This document shows, one piece after another, positions 1 through 9,597 of a stretch of 64,000 nt of DNA. This DNA comes from Leptospira wolffii serovar Khorat str. Khorat-H2 (lineage in GTDB: Bacteria > Spirochaetota > Leptospiria > Leptospirales > Leptospiraceae). The stretch spans positions 868,001 to 932,000 of the forward strand of contig NZ_AKWX02000020.1 of the NCBI RefSeq assembly GCF_000306115.2, written 5' to 3'. A program made the position numbers and the translations under genes. The notes beneath the pieces are model-generated. The model saw only the letters and a program-made list of their open reading frames with translations. It ran no database searches and was not told where the DNA came from. Every line of letters starts with the position of its first letter. Positions within the stretch are counted from its first letter, which is position 1.

Positions 1-374
1 TCCTTCCTGAAATTTTGGGAAGAATCCAACCTAAGTTTAAAACACCGGCCAACGCGCTTTTCGCAAATACGATCTTCGGAATCGGGGCGCTTCTTACCGG
101 GAAAACCGGAGAATTAATCACTCTATCCGCATTGGGAGCCTTGGTTTTGTATTTTTGTTCGATGATCAGCTTCTTTGTATTAAGGGTGCGAGAACCGGAC
201 CGGGAGCGTCCTTTTTCGACTCCGGGAGGTTTTTGGATGCCTTCCATAGCGATGATTTTATCCGCAATCGTGCTTGTCGTTACGGCTTGGCAGCATCCCC
301 GAATGTTTCTCGTTTTTCTGCTGCTGATTTCGAGCGGACTTCTTTGGGCAAGGAAGATCTTCTTTTCTCGGTAA
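1..374 (+). CDS. ethanolamine/amino-acid permease, C-terminal part
   Basis: The reading frame is open from the left edge and ends at 374, so only the last ~124 residues of an APC-superfamily permease are present. Three hydrophobic stretches are visible, and a loop with a VREPDRERPF-like sequence followed by PGG is typical of the C-terminal third of APC amino-acid/ethanolamine permeases. It lies 132 bp upstream of eutB-eutC on the same strand, which makes ethanolamine uptake across the inner membrane the likely role. The fold is seen directly; the substrate is inferred from the neighbours. Confidence 0.8.
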   Translation, partial: LPEILGRIQPKFKTPANALFANTIFGIGALLTGKTGELITLSALGALVLYFCSMISFFVLRVREPDRERPFSTPGGFWMPSIAMILSAIVLVVTAWQHPRMFLVFLLLISSGLLWARKIFFSR

Positions 375-506
375 AGCCCGCTTTTCCAATCGATCGATTC
401 GACAAAATTCTTGATCGGTTCGCTTTGGAACATATATTAAGGATGAGTTCGGGACTATCCCCGGGTTTGGTAGTGTCGGTTGGCATGATTACATTAGGAA
501 TATATA

Positions 507-1901
507 ATGGGATATAGGACGATTCTTGGATCCAAAACTTATACGTTTTCGGATTTGAAAACATTGATGGCTAAGGCAAGTCCCTTGCGTTCCGGGGATG
601 AGCTAGCTGGAATCGCAGCTTCCACGCAGGAGGAGAGAATCGCGGCCCAGATGGCACTTGCCGATTTACCGTTACGAGAATTCCTAAAGATAGAACTCGT
701 TCCTGCGGAAACGGACGAGGTGAGTCGTTTGATTTTCGATTCGCATGAGGAAGAGAGTTTTTCCTCTATTTCCTCTCAAACCGTGGGGGAATTTAGGGAT
801 TTTCTTCTAAATGAAAACACGGACACTTCCGTGATCAATAGCATTCGAGACGGTATTACTCCCGAAATGGCTGCCGCTGTCTCCAAACTCATGTCCAACC
901 AAGACCTTGTCTTAGTCGCAAAAAAGTCCCCTATAATATCCAAATTTCGTAATACGATCGGATTGCCTGGAAGACTTTCCACTCGGCTTCAACCGAATCA
1001 TCCTACGGATGATCCGAAAGGAATCGCAGCTAGTATCTTGGACGGTTTGTATTTGGGAAGCGGGGACGCCGTGATAGGAATTAATCCGGCGACCGATAAT
1101 GTTCCTACGGTAATTGCGCTTTTGGAGATGTTGGATTCGATCATTCAAAAGTATTCTATTCCCACTCAATCCTGCATTCTGAGTCATGTGACTACTTCGA
1201 TAAAGGTAATGGAACAGGGCGCCCCGTTGGATCTGGTATTCCAATCCATAGGAGGCACCGAGGCATTAAATAGGAGTTTCGGTGTGGATCTATCCGTCTT
1301 AGCAGAATCCAGGCAGATGGCCTTGGAGCTCGGTAGAGGGACGGTAGGAAATAATGTTATGTATTTCGAAACCGGTCAGGGGAGCGCGCTTTCCGCGGGG
1401 GCTCACCACGGAGTGGATCAGCAGACTCTGGAAGCTCGGGCGTATGCGGTCGCAAAGAAGTTCGATCCTCTTCTTGTGAACACCGTCGTCGGTTTTATAG
1501 GACCGGAATATCTATATAATGGAAAACAAATATTGAGGGCCGGGTTGGAGGATCATTTCTGCGGTAAGCTATTGGGGCTTCCTATGGGAGTGGATATCTG
1601 CTATACCAATCATGCGGACGCGGACCAGGATGATATGGACGTTCTTTTAACGTTGCTTGGGGCCGCAGGCTGTAATTATATCATGGGAGTTCCGGGAGCC
1701 GACGATGTGATGCTTTCTTATCAGAGTACTTCTTTTCACGACGCATTGTATCTTAGGCAATTATTCGGCCTCAGGCCTTCTCCGGAATTCGAAGAATGGT
1801 TACTTTCAAAAGGAATCTTCAGCGAGGCTCGAGGGTTCTTACCGAACGAAGGAAAATCCTCTTTCCTATTGGAAGGTATCTTAGGAGAAAATTTTCGATG
1901 A
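507..1901 (+). CDS. eutB: ethanolamine ammonia-lyase large subunit EutB
   Basis: The 464-residue protein has the full length of the adenosylcobalamin-dependent ethanolamine ammonia-lyase alpha subunit, which converts ethanolamine to acetaldehyde and ammonia. Family-typical blocks include LPGRLSTRLQPNHPTDDP in the middle, GGTEALNRSFGVDL, and a YTNHADADQDD segment near residue 367, giving the TIM-barrel catalytic subunit. AGGA lies 7 bp before the ATG. It overlaps eutC by ATGA, so the two subunits are translationally coupled. No shell or eutA/H/J-type genes follow, so a free cytosolic enzyme rather than a microcompartment is suggested on this side. No B12 riboswitch is recognisable in the 132 bp upstream. 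Confidence 0.96.
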   Translation: MGYRTILGSKTYTFSDLKTLMAKASPLRSGDELAGIAASTQEERIAAQMALADLPLREFLKIELVPAETDEVSRLIFDSHEEESFSSISSQTVGEFRDFLLNENTDTSVINSIRDGITPEMAAAVSKLMSNQDLVLVAKKSPIISKFRNTIGLPGRLSTRLQPNHPTDDPKGIAASILDGLYLGSGDAVIGINPATDNVPTVIALLEMLDSIIQKYSIPTQSCILSHVTTSIKVMEQGAPLDLVFQSIGGTEALNRSFGVDLSVLAESRQMALELGRGTVGNNVMYFETGQGSALSAGAHHGVDQQTLEARAYAVAKKFDPLLVNTVVGFIGPEYLYNGKQILRAGLEDHFCGKLLGLPMGVDICYTNHADADQDDMDVLLTLLGAAGCNYIMGVPGADDVMLSYQSTSFHDALYLRQLFGLRPSPEFEEWLLSKGIFSEARGFLPNEGKSSFLLEGILGENFR

Positions 1902-2668
1902 AGTCCTGGGATTCTTGGAAGAAGTCGACTGCGGCTCGAATCGGTTTGGACCGATCCGGCGGTTCCGTATCCACCAAGGAAATACTCCGATTTCGTTTGG
2001 ATCATGCGAGGGCAAGGGACGCGGTATTATTGGAGCCGAATTATGAAAGCTTAATGGTCGGATTGAACATATTTGCGGATAAGTCGAGCGACGGACCGAT
2101 TCTTCTGGAAAGTTTGGCGAGAAATCGGGAAGAATATTTGCTTCGCCCCGATTTGGGTCGTCGCCTTTCCGGGCCTTCCCTAACGAAGCTCCGTTCTTAT
2201 GCGAAAGAATTCGATTTGGCCTTGGTTGCGGTAGACGGTTTGTCCGCCAAGGCTCTCGACTCCAATCTATTGCCTTTTTTAGAAGTTCTTTTTCCTGCTC
2301 TGATCGGCGCGGGTTTGAAGTTGTCTCCTCCCATATTGGTAAAATTGGGAAGGGTCGCGATCGGAGATGAAATCGGAGAAATTCTAAAAAGCAAGGCTAC
2401 AGTTCTACTTATAGGGGAGAGGCCGGGGCTCACTTCGGCGGATAGTTTGGGGATGTATCTGACCTTCGACCCAAGGCTGGGAAAGACAGACGAGTCCCGT
2501 AATTGCATTTCGAATATCAGGCCGGATGGGATGGATTTTAAAAGTGCGACGGAGAAGATCTTGTATCTGGTGAAAGAGTCTTTGCACAGAAAAATTTCCG
2601 GTGTTGATTTGAAAGACGAGATGCAGCCGTCCTTTTTGGAGAATCGAGTCGAAAAGAGGATAGAATGA
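1898..2668 (+). CDS. eutC: ethanolamine ammonia-lyase small subunit EutC
   Basis: The 256-residue product starts at the ATG that overlaps the eutB stop codon; an in-frame extension further upstream lies inside eutB and is rejected. It carries EutC hallmarks: a TKEILRFRLDHARARDAV block near the N-terminus, a central VAVDGLSAKA, and the C-terminal LLIGERPGLTSADSLG and DESRNCISNIRPDG segments that contribute to cobalamin binding in this family. With EutB it forms the B12 enzyme that deaminates ethanolamine, supplying nitrogen and acetaldehyde. It appears to be the last gene of the unit; 194 bp without a gene follow. Confidence 0.96.
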   Translation: MKSWDSWKKSTAARIGLDRSGGSVSTKEILRFRLDHARARDAVLLEPNYESLMVGLNIFADKSSDGPILLESLARNREEYLLRPDLGRRLSGPSLTKLRSYAKEFDLALVAVDGLSAKALDSNLLPFLEVLFPALIGAGLKLSPPILVKLGRVAIGDEIGEILKSKATVLLIGERPGLTSADSLGMYLTFDPRLGKTDESRNCISNIRPDGMDFKSATEKILYLVKESLHRKISGVDLKDEMQPSFLENRVEKRIE

Positions 2669-2862
2669 TATTGAACCCGTATTCTTCCCGTTCATTTTAT
2701 AGCAAACAAACGGATGCCTAGCAGGAAACGAAAAGCCTGTTTCAAAAAAAGGATCTTTCCTTATTATTTTACTAAAATGGAGTTGAATCTTCTCTATAAA
2801 TTTATTACTTTAGGAACATATAAAAAGCGTCCTTAGGGAAATGCGAAAACTGGAGATAGAAT

Positions 2863-3093
2863 ATGTACAAGTCCAATATAGAATTCATCATCAATTCTAC
2901 GAACAAGGACGAGCCGATTTATGGGATCCTGGCTTTAGTCGGGGATACTTTGGAATCTATGAAAGCCGATGTCGCCTCTCATCGGATTGATGAGGAGCAG
3001 AGGAGAGCTTTTCGTTCCGCGATGAAGGATATGGTTTCCGGTTTGATTAAGTTGGATGGCCTTGTGGATCAGATTACTTCGAAGGTAAGATGA
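2863..3093 (+). CDS. small helical protein of unknown function
   Basis: I do not recognise this 76-residue protein. It has no signal peptide or membrane segment, is rich in charged residues and is predicted by eye to be almost entirely alpha-helical (repeated hydrophobic heptad-like spacing from residue 20 to the end, finishing LVDQITSKVR). A GGAGATAGA sequence just before the ATG can serve as ribosome-binding site. It stands alone between eutC and a convergent gene. Cytosolic location and a protein-binding role are guesses only. Confidence 0.6.
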   Translation: MYKSNIEFIINSTNKDEPIYGILALVGDTLESMKADVASHRIDEEQRRAFRSAMKDMVSGLIKLDGLVDQITSKVR

Positions 3094-3304
3094 ACTAAAA
3101 TATTAGTATCAATTGCAATCATTCCCATCTCCAAAAAGAAAATCGTCGATTTCTTTCATACGATGGAAGTCGAAACCTTTTTGGAGTCCGTTGCCGCCCA
3201 CGGATCGGTCTTTGAGTTTAAAAGTAGAATATTGCGTTTTTCGAAATTGCTTAGGATCACGTGGAACAGTTTGGGGCTTATCCGGAATTGCTATTTCCGT
3301 TTTC

Positions 3305-4243
3305 TTAATCTTTTCCTAAGAAAAGTCGGATGCCTTTAGCAATGGTTTGGAGTGTCCTTGCCATCAAACCTTCCAACTTGGTTTGTAAAAACAGTTCCAT
3401 AATCAATTTTCGAAGCGCTAAATCGAAGGGAAGATTGAATTCGTTCCAATCCACTCCGAAGCGGAACGGATAAGTCTCCGAATCCGTTTCTTCTTCCGGA
3501 TTGGTATGAACGAGTGTTCCTTCGAAATCGGTATGGTAGTCGTCGATATGGCGAAACTCTACGGTTAAATGCACTTGTTTCTTGAATAAGGGAAGGGGTA
3601 TAATCTCTAATCCGGCTAATTCTCCCCAAGTGATTCCAGTAAGAGTCAAATAGCCTCTGTCTCCGGACTTCAAGGTTCCGGTGCGAAGTAAACCTTCTCT
3701 TCCTAAGCGACAGGAACCTAAACGACTTCTGAAAAGAATTTCCAAAGGGGATCCTGCGTCCAGAACGGACTGCTCCAGTCGAATATCACGTATTTGGATA
3801 TTAAATACCGGAGTTAAGGTTCGATCTTCGATGTCTATGCTCGAATGCCCTACCTTATCCAATCGGAATTGGATTCTTCCTCGTTTGGGAAGAAACTCGA
3901 TTTTCTTTCTAGATTCCACCCGATTGGTATAATCCATATGAAAGGACCGAATATTTACGTTTTTAAATATTAATCTTCCTTTGAATAGTTTAGAAAAAGA
4001 GATCCGAAAGTGGATGAAATTTCCTCTCGCGTGGACGATATCCGTTCCCAATTCTCCCGGAAAATGTAGGATGAAATGCTTGGTCCATACCCAGAGTCCG
4101 GGCAGAAGTATTCCGGGGGTAAGCCATCTGAATTTGAATAATCGGTAGGAAAATACGTTAACGATCAGTTGGATTGCAGGCCCGGAGAGTAAAAGCTGCA
4201 GGCCCAAATAGGCTATAAAGAAGAATACGATGAAAGAAGGCAT
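3305..4243 (-). CDS. AsmA-like membrane-anchored envelope protein (tentative)
   Basis: The 312-residue protein has an N-terminal hydrophobic segment (residues 3-30) followed by a long soluble region rich in beta-strands with alternating hydrophobics, including LFKGRLIFKNVNIRSF around residue 88, which resembles the repeated strand pattern of AsmA/DUF748-type lipid-transport proteins. The assignment rests on pattern only. The next gene upstream in transcription (TerB-like) ends 24 bp before its start, so the two may be co-transcribed. It would be inner-membrane anchored with the bulk in the periplasm. An unrelated Leptospira-specific membrane protein remains possible. Confidence 0.55.
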   Translation of the reverse strand: MPSFIVFFFIAYLGLQLLLSGPAIQLIVNVFSYRLFKFRWLTPGILLPGLWVWTKHFILHFPGELGTDIVHARGNFIHFRISFSKLFKGRLIFKNVNIRSFHMDYTNRVESRKKIEFLPKRGRIQFRLDKVGHSSIDIEDRTLTPVFNIQIRDIRLEQSVLDAGSPLEILFRSRLGSCRLGREGLLRTGTLKSGDRGYLTLTGITWGELAGLEIIPLPLFKKQVHLTVEFRHIDDYHTDFEGTLVHTNPEEETDSETYPFRFGVDWNEFNLPFDLALRKLIMELFLQTKLEGLMARTLQTIAKGIRLFLGKD

Positions 4244-4267
4244 GATTGGCCCGACGACCGAAGAGGT

Positions 4268-4771
4268 TTATTCCTCGGCGTCGGTATACTTATTATCTAT
4301 ATTCTTTTTATCCATCGGGGAGATATCCAATTCTCCCGCTAGGTCGTTCAAAAATTCCTTCTCTTTGTCCGTAAACCTTCCGTCGCTAGTGACGATACAC
4401 ACCGCGTCTTCGTAAAAGTTTACCGCAAGAACCGGATTACCTTCCGCAAAGTCGCTGATCATTTTGATGGGTAAGGGAGATTCGAAGACTTCGGAAAGTT
4501 CCTCGATGATTTCGGCCTTCCGATCTTGGTGGTGATCGAAGATGCAATCCGTATCGAACATGGCTTTTACCATTTGTCCGACCAAATTCCCTTCTTTCCG
4601 ATGAAAAACACCGTCTGCATGACAAGAATAAGACCAAAGGCTTACGAGAACTTTGGCGTAGTTCATCTTGAGTTGGAAAATCTCGGTCTCCCTATCCAAA
4701 CTCTTTTGGAACTTTTCGTAGAATTCGTGCCCAGGCAAAACCTTACTCGCCAAGGATGAAACCCTTTCCAT
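4268..4771 (-). CDS. TerB-like (TerB_C/DjlA-fold) protein
   Basis: The 167-residue soluble protein contains two acidic helical repeats of the TerB type: YAKVLVSLWSYSCHADGVFHRKEG (residues about 39-62) and an AVCIVTSDGRFTDKEKEFL block (about 130-148), each with the helix, Asp-Gly, helix pattern of TerB-like metal-binding modules. The family is associated with stress and envelope surveillance, but its biochemical role is not settled. No signal peptide is present. It is first of the reverse pair with the AsmA-like gene and is divergent from metG across 116 bp. Confidence 0.7.
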   Translation of the reverse strand: MERVSSLASKVLPGHEFYEKFQKSLDRETEIFQLKMNYAKVLVSLWSYSCHADGVFHRKEGNLVGQMVKAMFDTDCIFDHHQDRKAEIIEELSEVFESPLPIKMISDFAEGNPVLAVNFYEDAVCIVTSDGRFTDKEKEFLNDLAGELDISPMDKKNIDNKYTDAEE

Positions 4772-4887
4772 TTTCTATGCCTTCCTTTCGTTCTCGTTCC
4801 GATTTTTCCGTTGTATTTTAACCCGACCTATCGTTTTGCAATGAAAATCCATGTTGCTTTTGCGGGAATTTTTCTCAATCTGACTCT

Positions 4888-6918
4888 GTGAGAAAAGAAA
4901 CGAAACGTAGGATTCTCGTTACTTCGGCTTTGCCGTACGCGAATGGTCCCATCCATCTGGGACACGTTCTGGAAGCCATCCAAACGGATATTTATGTTCG
5001 TTACCAAAAATCCATCGGTAACGAATGCTATTTCTTTTGTGCCGACGATACTCACGGCACTCCCATTATGCTTGCCGCCAGAAAAGAAGGGATCAGTCCC
5101 GAGCAGCTAATCGATCGGGTAAGAACCGAACATTATAGGGACCTGTCCGGCTTTCTTGTCGAATACGATAATTATTATACTACTAATTCCGAGGAAAATC
5201 GAGTTCTTTCCGAGGAAATCTATCTTTCCTTAAAGGGAAAAGGACACATCGCAGAAAGGGAAATCGAACAGGCTTATTGCGATACCGATAAGATGTTCCT
5301 TCCCGATCGTTTTATTAAGGGAACCTGTCCTAATTGCGGCACTCCCGATCAGTACGGAGATAGCTGTGAAAATTGCGGCGCTACATATTCTCCCAAAGAT
5401 CTGAAGGATTCCCATTGCGCATTATGTGGCACACCTCCCGTTAGTCGAAATTCAAAGCATATCTTCTTTAAACTGGGAGACTTCGAAAAATATCTTTCAG
5501 GCTGGGTGGAGTCCGACGGTCATGTGGCCGAAGGAGTCAAGAAGAAGCTGAAAGAATGGTTCCAATCCGGACTACAGGACTGGGACATATCCCGAGACGG
5601 GCCTTATTTCGGATTCAAGATCCCCGGAGAAGTCGAGAAATATTTCTATGTATGGTTGGACGCACCTATCGGATACATGGCTTCCAGTTTGAATTTCTTC
5701 CGAGGAGATCGGAAAAAATTCGATTCTTTCTGGAAGGATCCTTCTGCGGAGATTTCGCATTTTATCGGAAAGGATATCTTATATTTCCATACTCTATTCT
5801 GGCCTGCGACGCTGGAAGGAAGCGGGTATAGGTCTCCTTCCCAGGTACATGTCCACGGTTTCATTACCGTCAACGGGGAGAAGATGTCCAAGTCCCGAGG
5901 CACATTCATACGGGCCGAAGGCTATCTCAAGCATCTAGATCCGGAACATCTGCGCTTCTATCTATCCGGAAAACTAGGGGCCGGCATGGACGATCTGGAT
6001 CTTTCCTTCGACGATTATACCGCCAAAGTGAACTCCGATCTGGTCGGAAATTTCGTGAATCTGGTTTCTAGAGTCTCCACTTCCATCCTGGACAAATTGG
6101 ATCGTAAATTAGGAAAATTGAATCCGGAAGGAAAGAAGATTTTAGACGAATTGAGATCCGCCGAGCCTAAAATACGAGAATGGTACGAGGCGCGAAATTA
6201 TACCCGCGTGATGAAGGAATGTTCCCGTTTAGGGGATATTGCCAATAAGTACGTAAACGATTTGGCTCCTTGGATCCAAATCAAGACGGACGCGGAGGCG
6301 GCTAGAGAAACCGTAACCGTCGCATTGAATGCGGCAAGGATTCTTGCCATTTATCTTTCTCCTGTGGTTCCCAAGGCCGCGGAAAAAATTTATCATCTAT
6401 TAGGAAAGAAGAATAAACCTTCCTTCGAGGATCTAAGCGAGGATCTGGAGTCTATCTCCGTTTCTCCTTATGAAATGATCACCAAGCGAGTGGAAGAAAA
6501 GGCGATTCAAACCATGTTGGAAGAAAACGTAACGCAAGAAACCAAGCCCTCCGCTCCTCCGGCGACCAAGACCGAAGGTGTGGCCAATATATCCGAAATT
6601 TCCATCGAGGATCTCTCTAAGGTGGATCTGAGAGTAGGTAAAATCCTAGAGGCCGGCCCGGTCGAAGGTGCGGACAAGTTGGTTCAGGTAAAATTGGATC
6701 TGGGAGCTTTAGGAACCAAAAACGTATTCGCCGGCATAAAAGCAGCGTACAAACCCGAGGATTTGACCGGTCTAAAAATCGTAGCAGTAGCGAACCTGAA
6801 ACCTAGAAAAATGAAGTTCGGACTTTCCGAGGCCATGCTGTTGGCTTCCGGTGAAGGAGACACTCTCAGCTTATTTGTTCCTCATCGCAATGCGGAGCCG
6901 GGGGATAAGCTGAAATAA
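4888..6918 (+). CDS. metG: methionyl-tRNA synthetase with C-terminal tRNA-binding domain
   Basis: The 676-residue enzyme charges tRNA-Met. The class I signature HLGH is at residues 23-26 after ALPYANGPI. A four-knuckle zinc region (CPNCG, CENCG, CALCG) lies at about 146-180, KMSKSRG starts near residue 332, and an EMAP/Arc1p-type tRNA-binding domain starts near residue 572 (DLSKVDLRVGKILEAG). It is the long, dimer-forming MetRS type. The start is a GTG without a clear Shine-Dalgarno sequence; no ATG before the HLGH motif fits. glnD follows after 35 bp on the same strand. Confidence 0.98.
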   Translation: MRKETKRRILVTSALPYANGPIHLGHVLEAIQTDIYVRYQKSIGNECYFFCADDTHGTPIMLAARKEGISPEQLIDRVRTEHYRDLSGFLVEYDNYYTTNSEENRVLSEEIYLSLKGKGHIAEREIEQAYCDTDKMFLPDRFIKGTCPNCGTPDQYGDSCENCGATYSPKDLKDSHCALCGTPPVSRNSKHIFFKLGDFEKYLSGWVESDGHVAEGVKKKLKEWFQSGLQDWDISRDGPYFGFKIPGEVEKYFYVWLDAPIGYMASSLNFFRGDRKKFDSFWKDPSAEISHFIGKDILYFHTLFWPATLEGSGYRSPSQVHVHGFITVNGEKMSKSRGTFIRAEGYLKHLDPEHLRFYLSGKLGAGMDDLDLSFDDYTAKVNSDLVGNFVNLVSRVSTSILDKLDRKLGKLNPEGKKILDELRSAEPKIREWYEARNYTRVMKECSRLGDIANKYVNDLAPWIQIKTDAEAARETVTVALNAARILAIYLSPVVPKAAEKIYHLLGKKNKPSFEDLSEDLESISVSPYEMITKRVEEKAIQTMLEENVTQETKPSAPPATKTEGVANISEISIEDLSKVDLRVGKILEAGPVEGADKLVQVKLDLGALGTKNVFAGIKAAYKPEDLTGLKIVAVANLKPRKMKFGLSEAMLLASGEGDTLSLFVPHRNAEPGDKLK

Positions 6919-6953
6919 GACAGGACCTCTTGTCGGATCGGACAGAATAGATT

Positions 6954-9584
6954 ATGCCTCTAGAATTAGACATATCTTATAGCTTCCAAAGGCTTTTGGA
7001 AAAAAGCAGGTCCGTCTCCGGCAGATTGGTATCCAGACAACTTACGTTCATTGTGGATTCTTTTCTGAGAAGCCGATTCGAAAAGGCTTCCGGGATTTTA
7101 AAAAAAGGGGAAGAAGTGGCGCTCATCGCTCTCGGCGGCTATGGGCGGATGGAAATGGCTCCCCATTCCGACGTAGATATATTATATCTACATAATGGTG
7201 TTCCCGACGCCAAGCTTTCTCAGATTATCTCCTCGATAAACACCTACTTATACGACTCCGGGAAAGAAGTAGGCCATACTTGCCGAACGATCAAGGAGTC
7301 TTTCCGCTATCTGGACGATATGTCCAGTTATCACGCGATCCTGGATAGCAGGTTCCTGACAGGATCCAAAGAGCTTTTTCACAAATACCGGATCGAATTC
7401 TTGGAGAAGCTTCCGGTTAAATTTTCCGCCAGATACAACGAGGCCAAAGAAATCCAATTGTCCCAAAGATTCTTACGGGAAGATCGTCCGATTCTACTTT
7501 CCGAGCCGAATCTCAAAACGGATTTATGCGGCTTGAGGGATATCCAACATTTATATTGGAGAGAGAAATCCCTGAATCCCATTCTTTCTCTGAGCGGTCT
7601 CGCCTTATTGCCAGTATTTCAGAGAGGAGAGATCCAATTATTAGAAGAAGCTTACGATTTCCTTCTTAGAGTTCGGATCGCCTTGCATGTTTTGAGCGGG
7701 AGAAAAAACGATCGCTTGGATCTGAATCTACAACCGGAAGTTGCGGAGTATCTGGGCTTCGGAAGTAAGGATGAGCTCCAGACCGTGGAGAAGTTCATGA
7801 ACATCCTCTACAGTCACCAAAAAAACGTTTTCTTTATCATTCGATTGTACCTGGATTCCGTATTGGAACGAGCCAAGTCAGGAGAGGCGCTGAGTTTTTC
7901 CTACGAAGGGCTGCCTTTTATGCGCGTAGGAAATTCGGTATTTCCTCCTGAAGAAGGGAATCTATTCGCGAATCCTCATACATTATATAAGGATATTTTA
8001 CTCACTTTCCGGATGATACAGGAGACCGGGTTTCTGATCTCCGGAACTTTGCTCGGGGAGATTCGTTTCGCATCCCATTTCTTGGACGACGATTTCAGAT
8101 ACTCGGCAGAAGTGAACGGAGAGTTCCTGAATATTCTTAGAAACCCCAAGGATAGGGGAAGAATATTAAAAATAATGCATGAATGCCAGGTTTTGGGCGC
8201 ATTGGTTCCGGAGTTCGGGGCCTGTACGAACTTTCCCCTATTCAGTTATCACCACGAATTTACGGTGGACGAGCATACTCTTCTCATTTTGCACGAGCTC
8301 GATCGTTTGGACCAAGGAGAATTCGAAGACAGGGAGATACTGGAAGTCTACCGAGAATGTTCCAAGACGGAGATACTCGCTTTGGCGATTCTTTTGCATG
8401 ACGCGGGAAAAGTGAAAGAAGGCGATCATTCCGAGTACGGAGCGGAACTGGCAGTGTCCGTAGGAGATCGTCTCGGACTATCCGAGGAAGATACGGATCT
8501 ATTCCGGTTTCTCGTGGAGAAGCATATTCTGATGTCGGAACTTTCCTCTAAGAGGGATATTTCGGATAAGATACTTATCCGAAATTTTGCAAGGACGGTC
8601 GCTTCTCCCGAGAGATTGAAGTTGCTTTATATTCTTACCGTAATCGATACCAAGTCCGTGGGAAGCAACGTTCTTACAAATTGGAAGAAGGCGATATTAA
8701 ACGTTCTTTATAAGAATACGATAGATTTTTTCCGGAGCAAGCCGATAGAGGAATCGATAACGGTAGAAGAAGAGAGAATCGCCCTTTCCAAGGATCTGGT
8801 TTCTTATTTGACGGAAAAAGAAGGACAGGATCCTAAGATGGCCAAGACAATCGCGGCTTTCGCTTATTCCGCTATTCCGCAGAGTTTTCTTAAATCCGTC
8901 TCCAATCGAAAGATATTAAAATACTTTAAAGCTATTGCTTCTCTTAGTCAGAACGAATCCGAGGACCTCTTCTTCGATACTGAGCAGGATCCTGCGTTCT
9001 TTACTGTGGAGGCGGTAAGTAGGAACCTTCCCGAAATCCTATTGGATCTTTGTTGCTCCGTTTCTTCCGAGGGTTTGAATCTTGTGGGTATGCAAAGTTA
9101 CGGATACGGAGATTTCCAAATTCATATACTCCAAGTGACTGATTCCCAAGGGAGCGGTAATATCTCTCCGGATAAACTTTCTCGAATGGAAGGTAAGTTG
9201 AGGCTGATGGCCAAAGGGAGATTGCAAAGGGATAGTATCGCCTTCGAAAGAACCGAATGGAATCCACGTAAGACGATACCCGAGAGCATCGTCAATCGCT
9301 CCGTAAAATTCACCAACGAGGACGGTCCGGATACTACGATTATGGAGGTCCGGATGCCGGATATGGTCGGGCTCGTTTATCGTATTTTAAGGAAAGTTTT
9401 CGAATACGGTTTAAAAGTTTCTTATTTAAAAGTTTCCACTTCGGCGGATTACGCCTATGATTCATTTTATTTACAGACTAAAGACGGAGAACAGGTCAAG
9501 GATCCCGAATTATTACGTAATTTAGAGACCAGGATCTTGGAAATCCAAGCCATGGAAAGGATGACAGGGGAACTCGTCTTTTAA
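6954..9584 (+). CDS. glnD: [protein-PII] uridylyltransferase/uridylyl-removing enzyme
   Basis: The 876-residue protein has the full GlnD layout. A nucleotidyltransferase domain carries GGYGR at 61-65 and DVD at 73-75, followed by a PII-UTase helical region. The HD hydrolase domain has LLHDAGK around residue 480, and two C-terminal ACT domains sense glutamine (second one from about residue 790). It uridylylates PII when glutamine is low and removes UMP when it is high. Its substrate, a GlnK with Tyr51, is encoded at 58039 in the same window but in another operon. It lies between metG and a GH13 gene with short gaps, so co-transcription is likely. Confidence 0.96.
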   Translation: MPLELDISYSFQRLLEKSRSVSGRLVSRQLTFIVDSFLRSRFEKASGILKKGEEVALIALGGYGRMEMAPHSDVDILYLHNGVPDAKLSQIISSINTYLYDSGKEVGHTCRTIKESFRYLDDMSSYHAILDSRFLTGSKELFHKYRIEFLEKLPVKFSARYNEAKEIQLSQRFLREDRPILLSEPNLKTDLCGLRDIQHLYWREKSLNPILSLSGLALLPVFQRGEIQLLEEAYDFLLRVRIALHVLSGRKNDRLDLNLQPEVAEYLGFGSKDELQTVEKFMNILYSHQKNVFFIIRLYLDSVLERAKSGEALSFSYEGLPFMRVGNSVFPPEEGNLFANPHTLYKDILLTFRMIQETGFLISGTLLGEIRFASHFLDDDFRYSAEVNGEFLNILRNPKDRGRILKIMHECQVLGALVPEFGACTNFPLFSYHHEFTVDEHTLLILHELDRLDQGEFEDREILEVYRECSKTEILALAILLHDAGKVKEGDHSEYGAELAVSVGDRLGLSEEDTDLFRFLVEKHILMSELSSKRDISDKILIRNFARTVASPERLKLLYILTVIDTKSVGSNVLTNWKKAILNVLYKNTIDFFRSKPIEESITVEEERIALSKDLVSYLTEKEGQDPKMAKTIAAFAYSAIPQSFLKSVSNRKILKYFKAIASLSQNESEDLFFDTEQDPAFFTVEAVSRNLPEILLDLCCSVSSEGLNLVGMQSYGYGDFQIHILQVTDSQGSGNISPDKLSRMEGKLRLMAKGRLQRDSIAFERTEWNPRKTIPESIVNRSVKFTNEDGPDTTIMEVRMPDMVGLVYRILRKVFEYGLKVSYLKVSTSADYAYDSFYLQTKDGEQVKDPELLRNLETRILEIQAMERMTGELVF

Positions 9585-9597
9585 AAATGGTCCAGGT

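Noticed and set aside
375..506. B12 riboswitch or sigma-54 promoter ahead of eutB
   Set aside because: No cobalamin-box conserved core is visible, and TTGGCATG has no TTGC at the required spacing.
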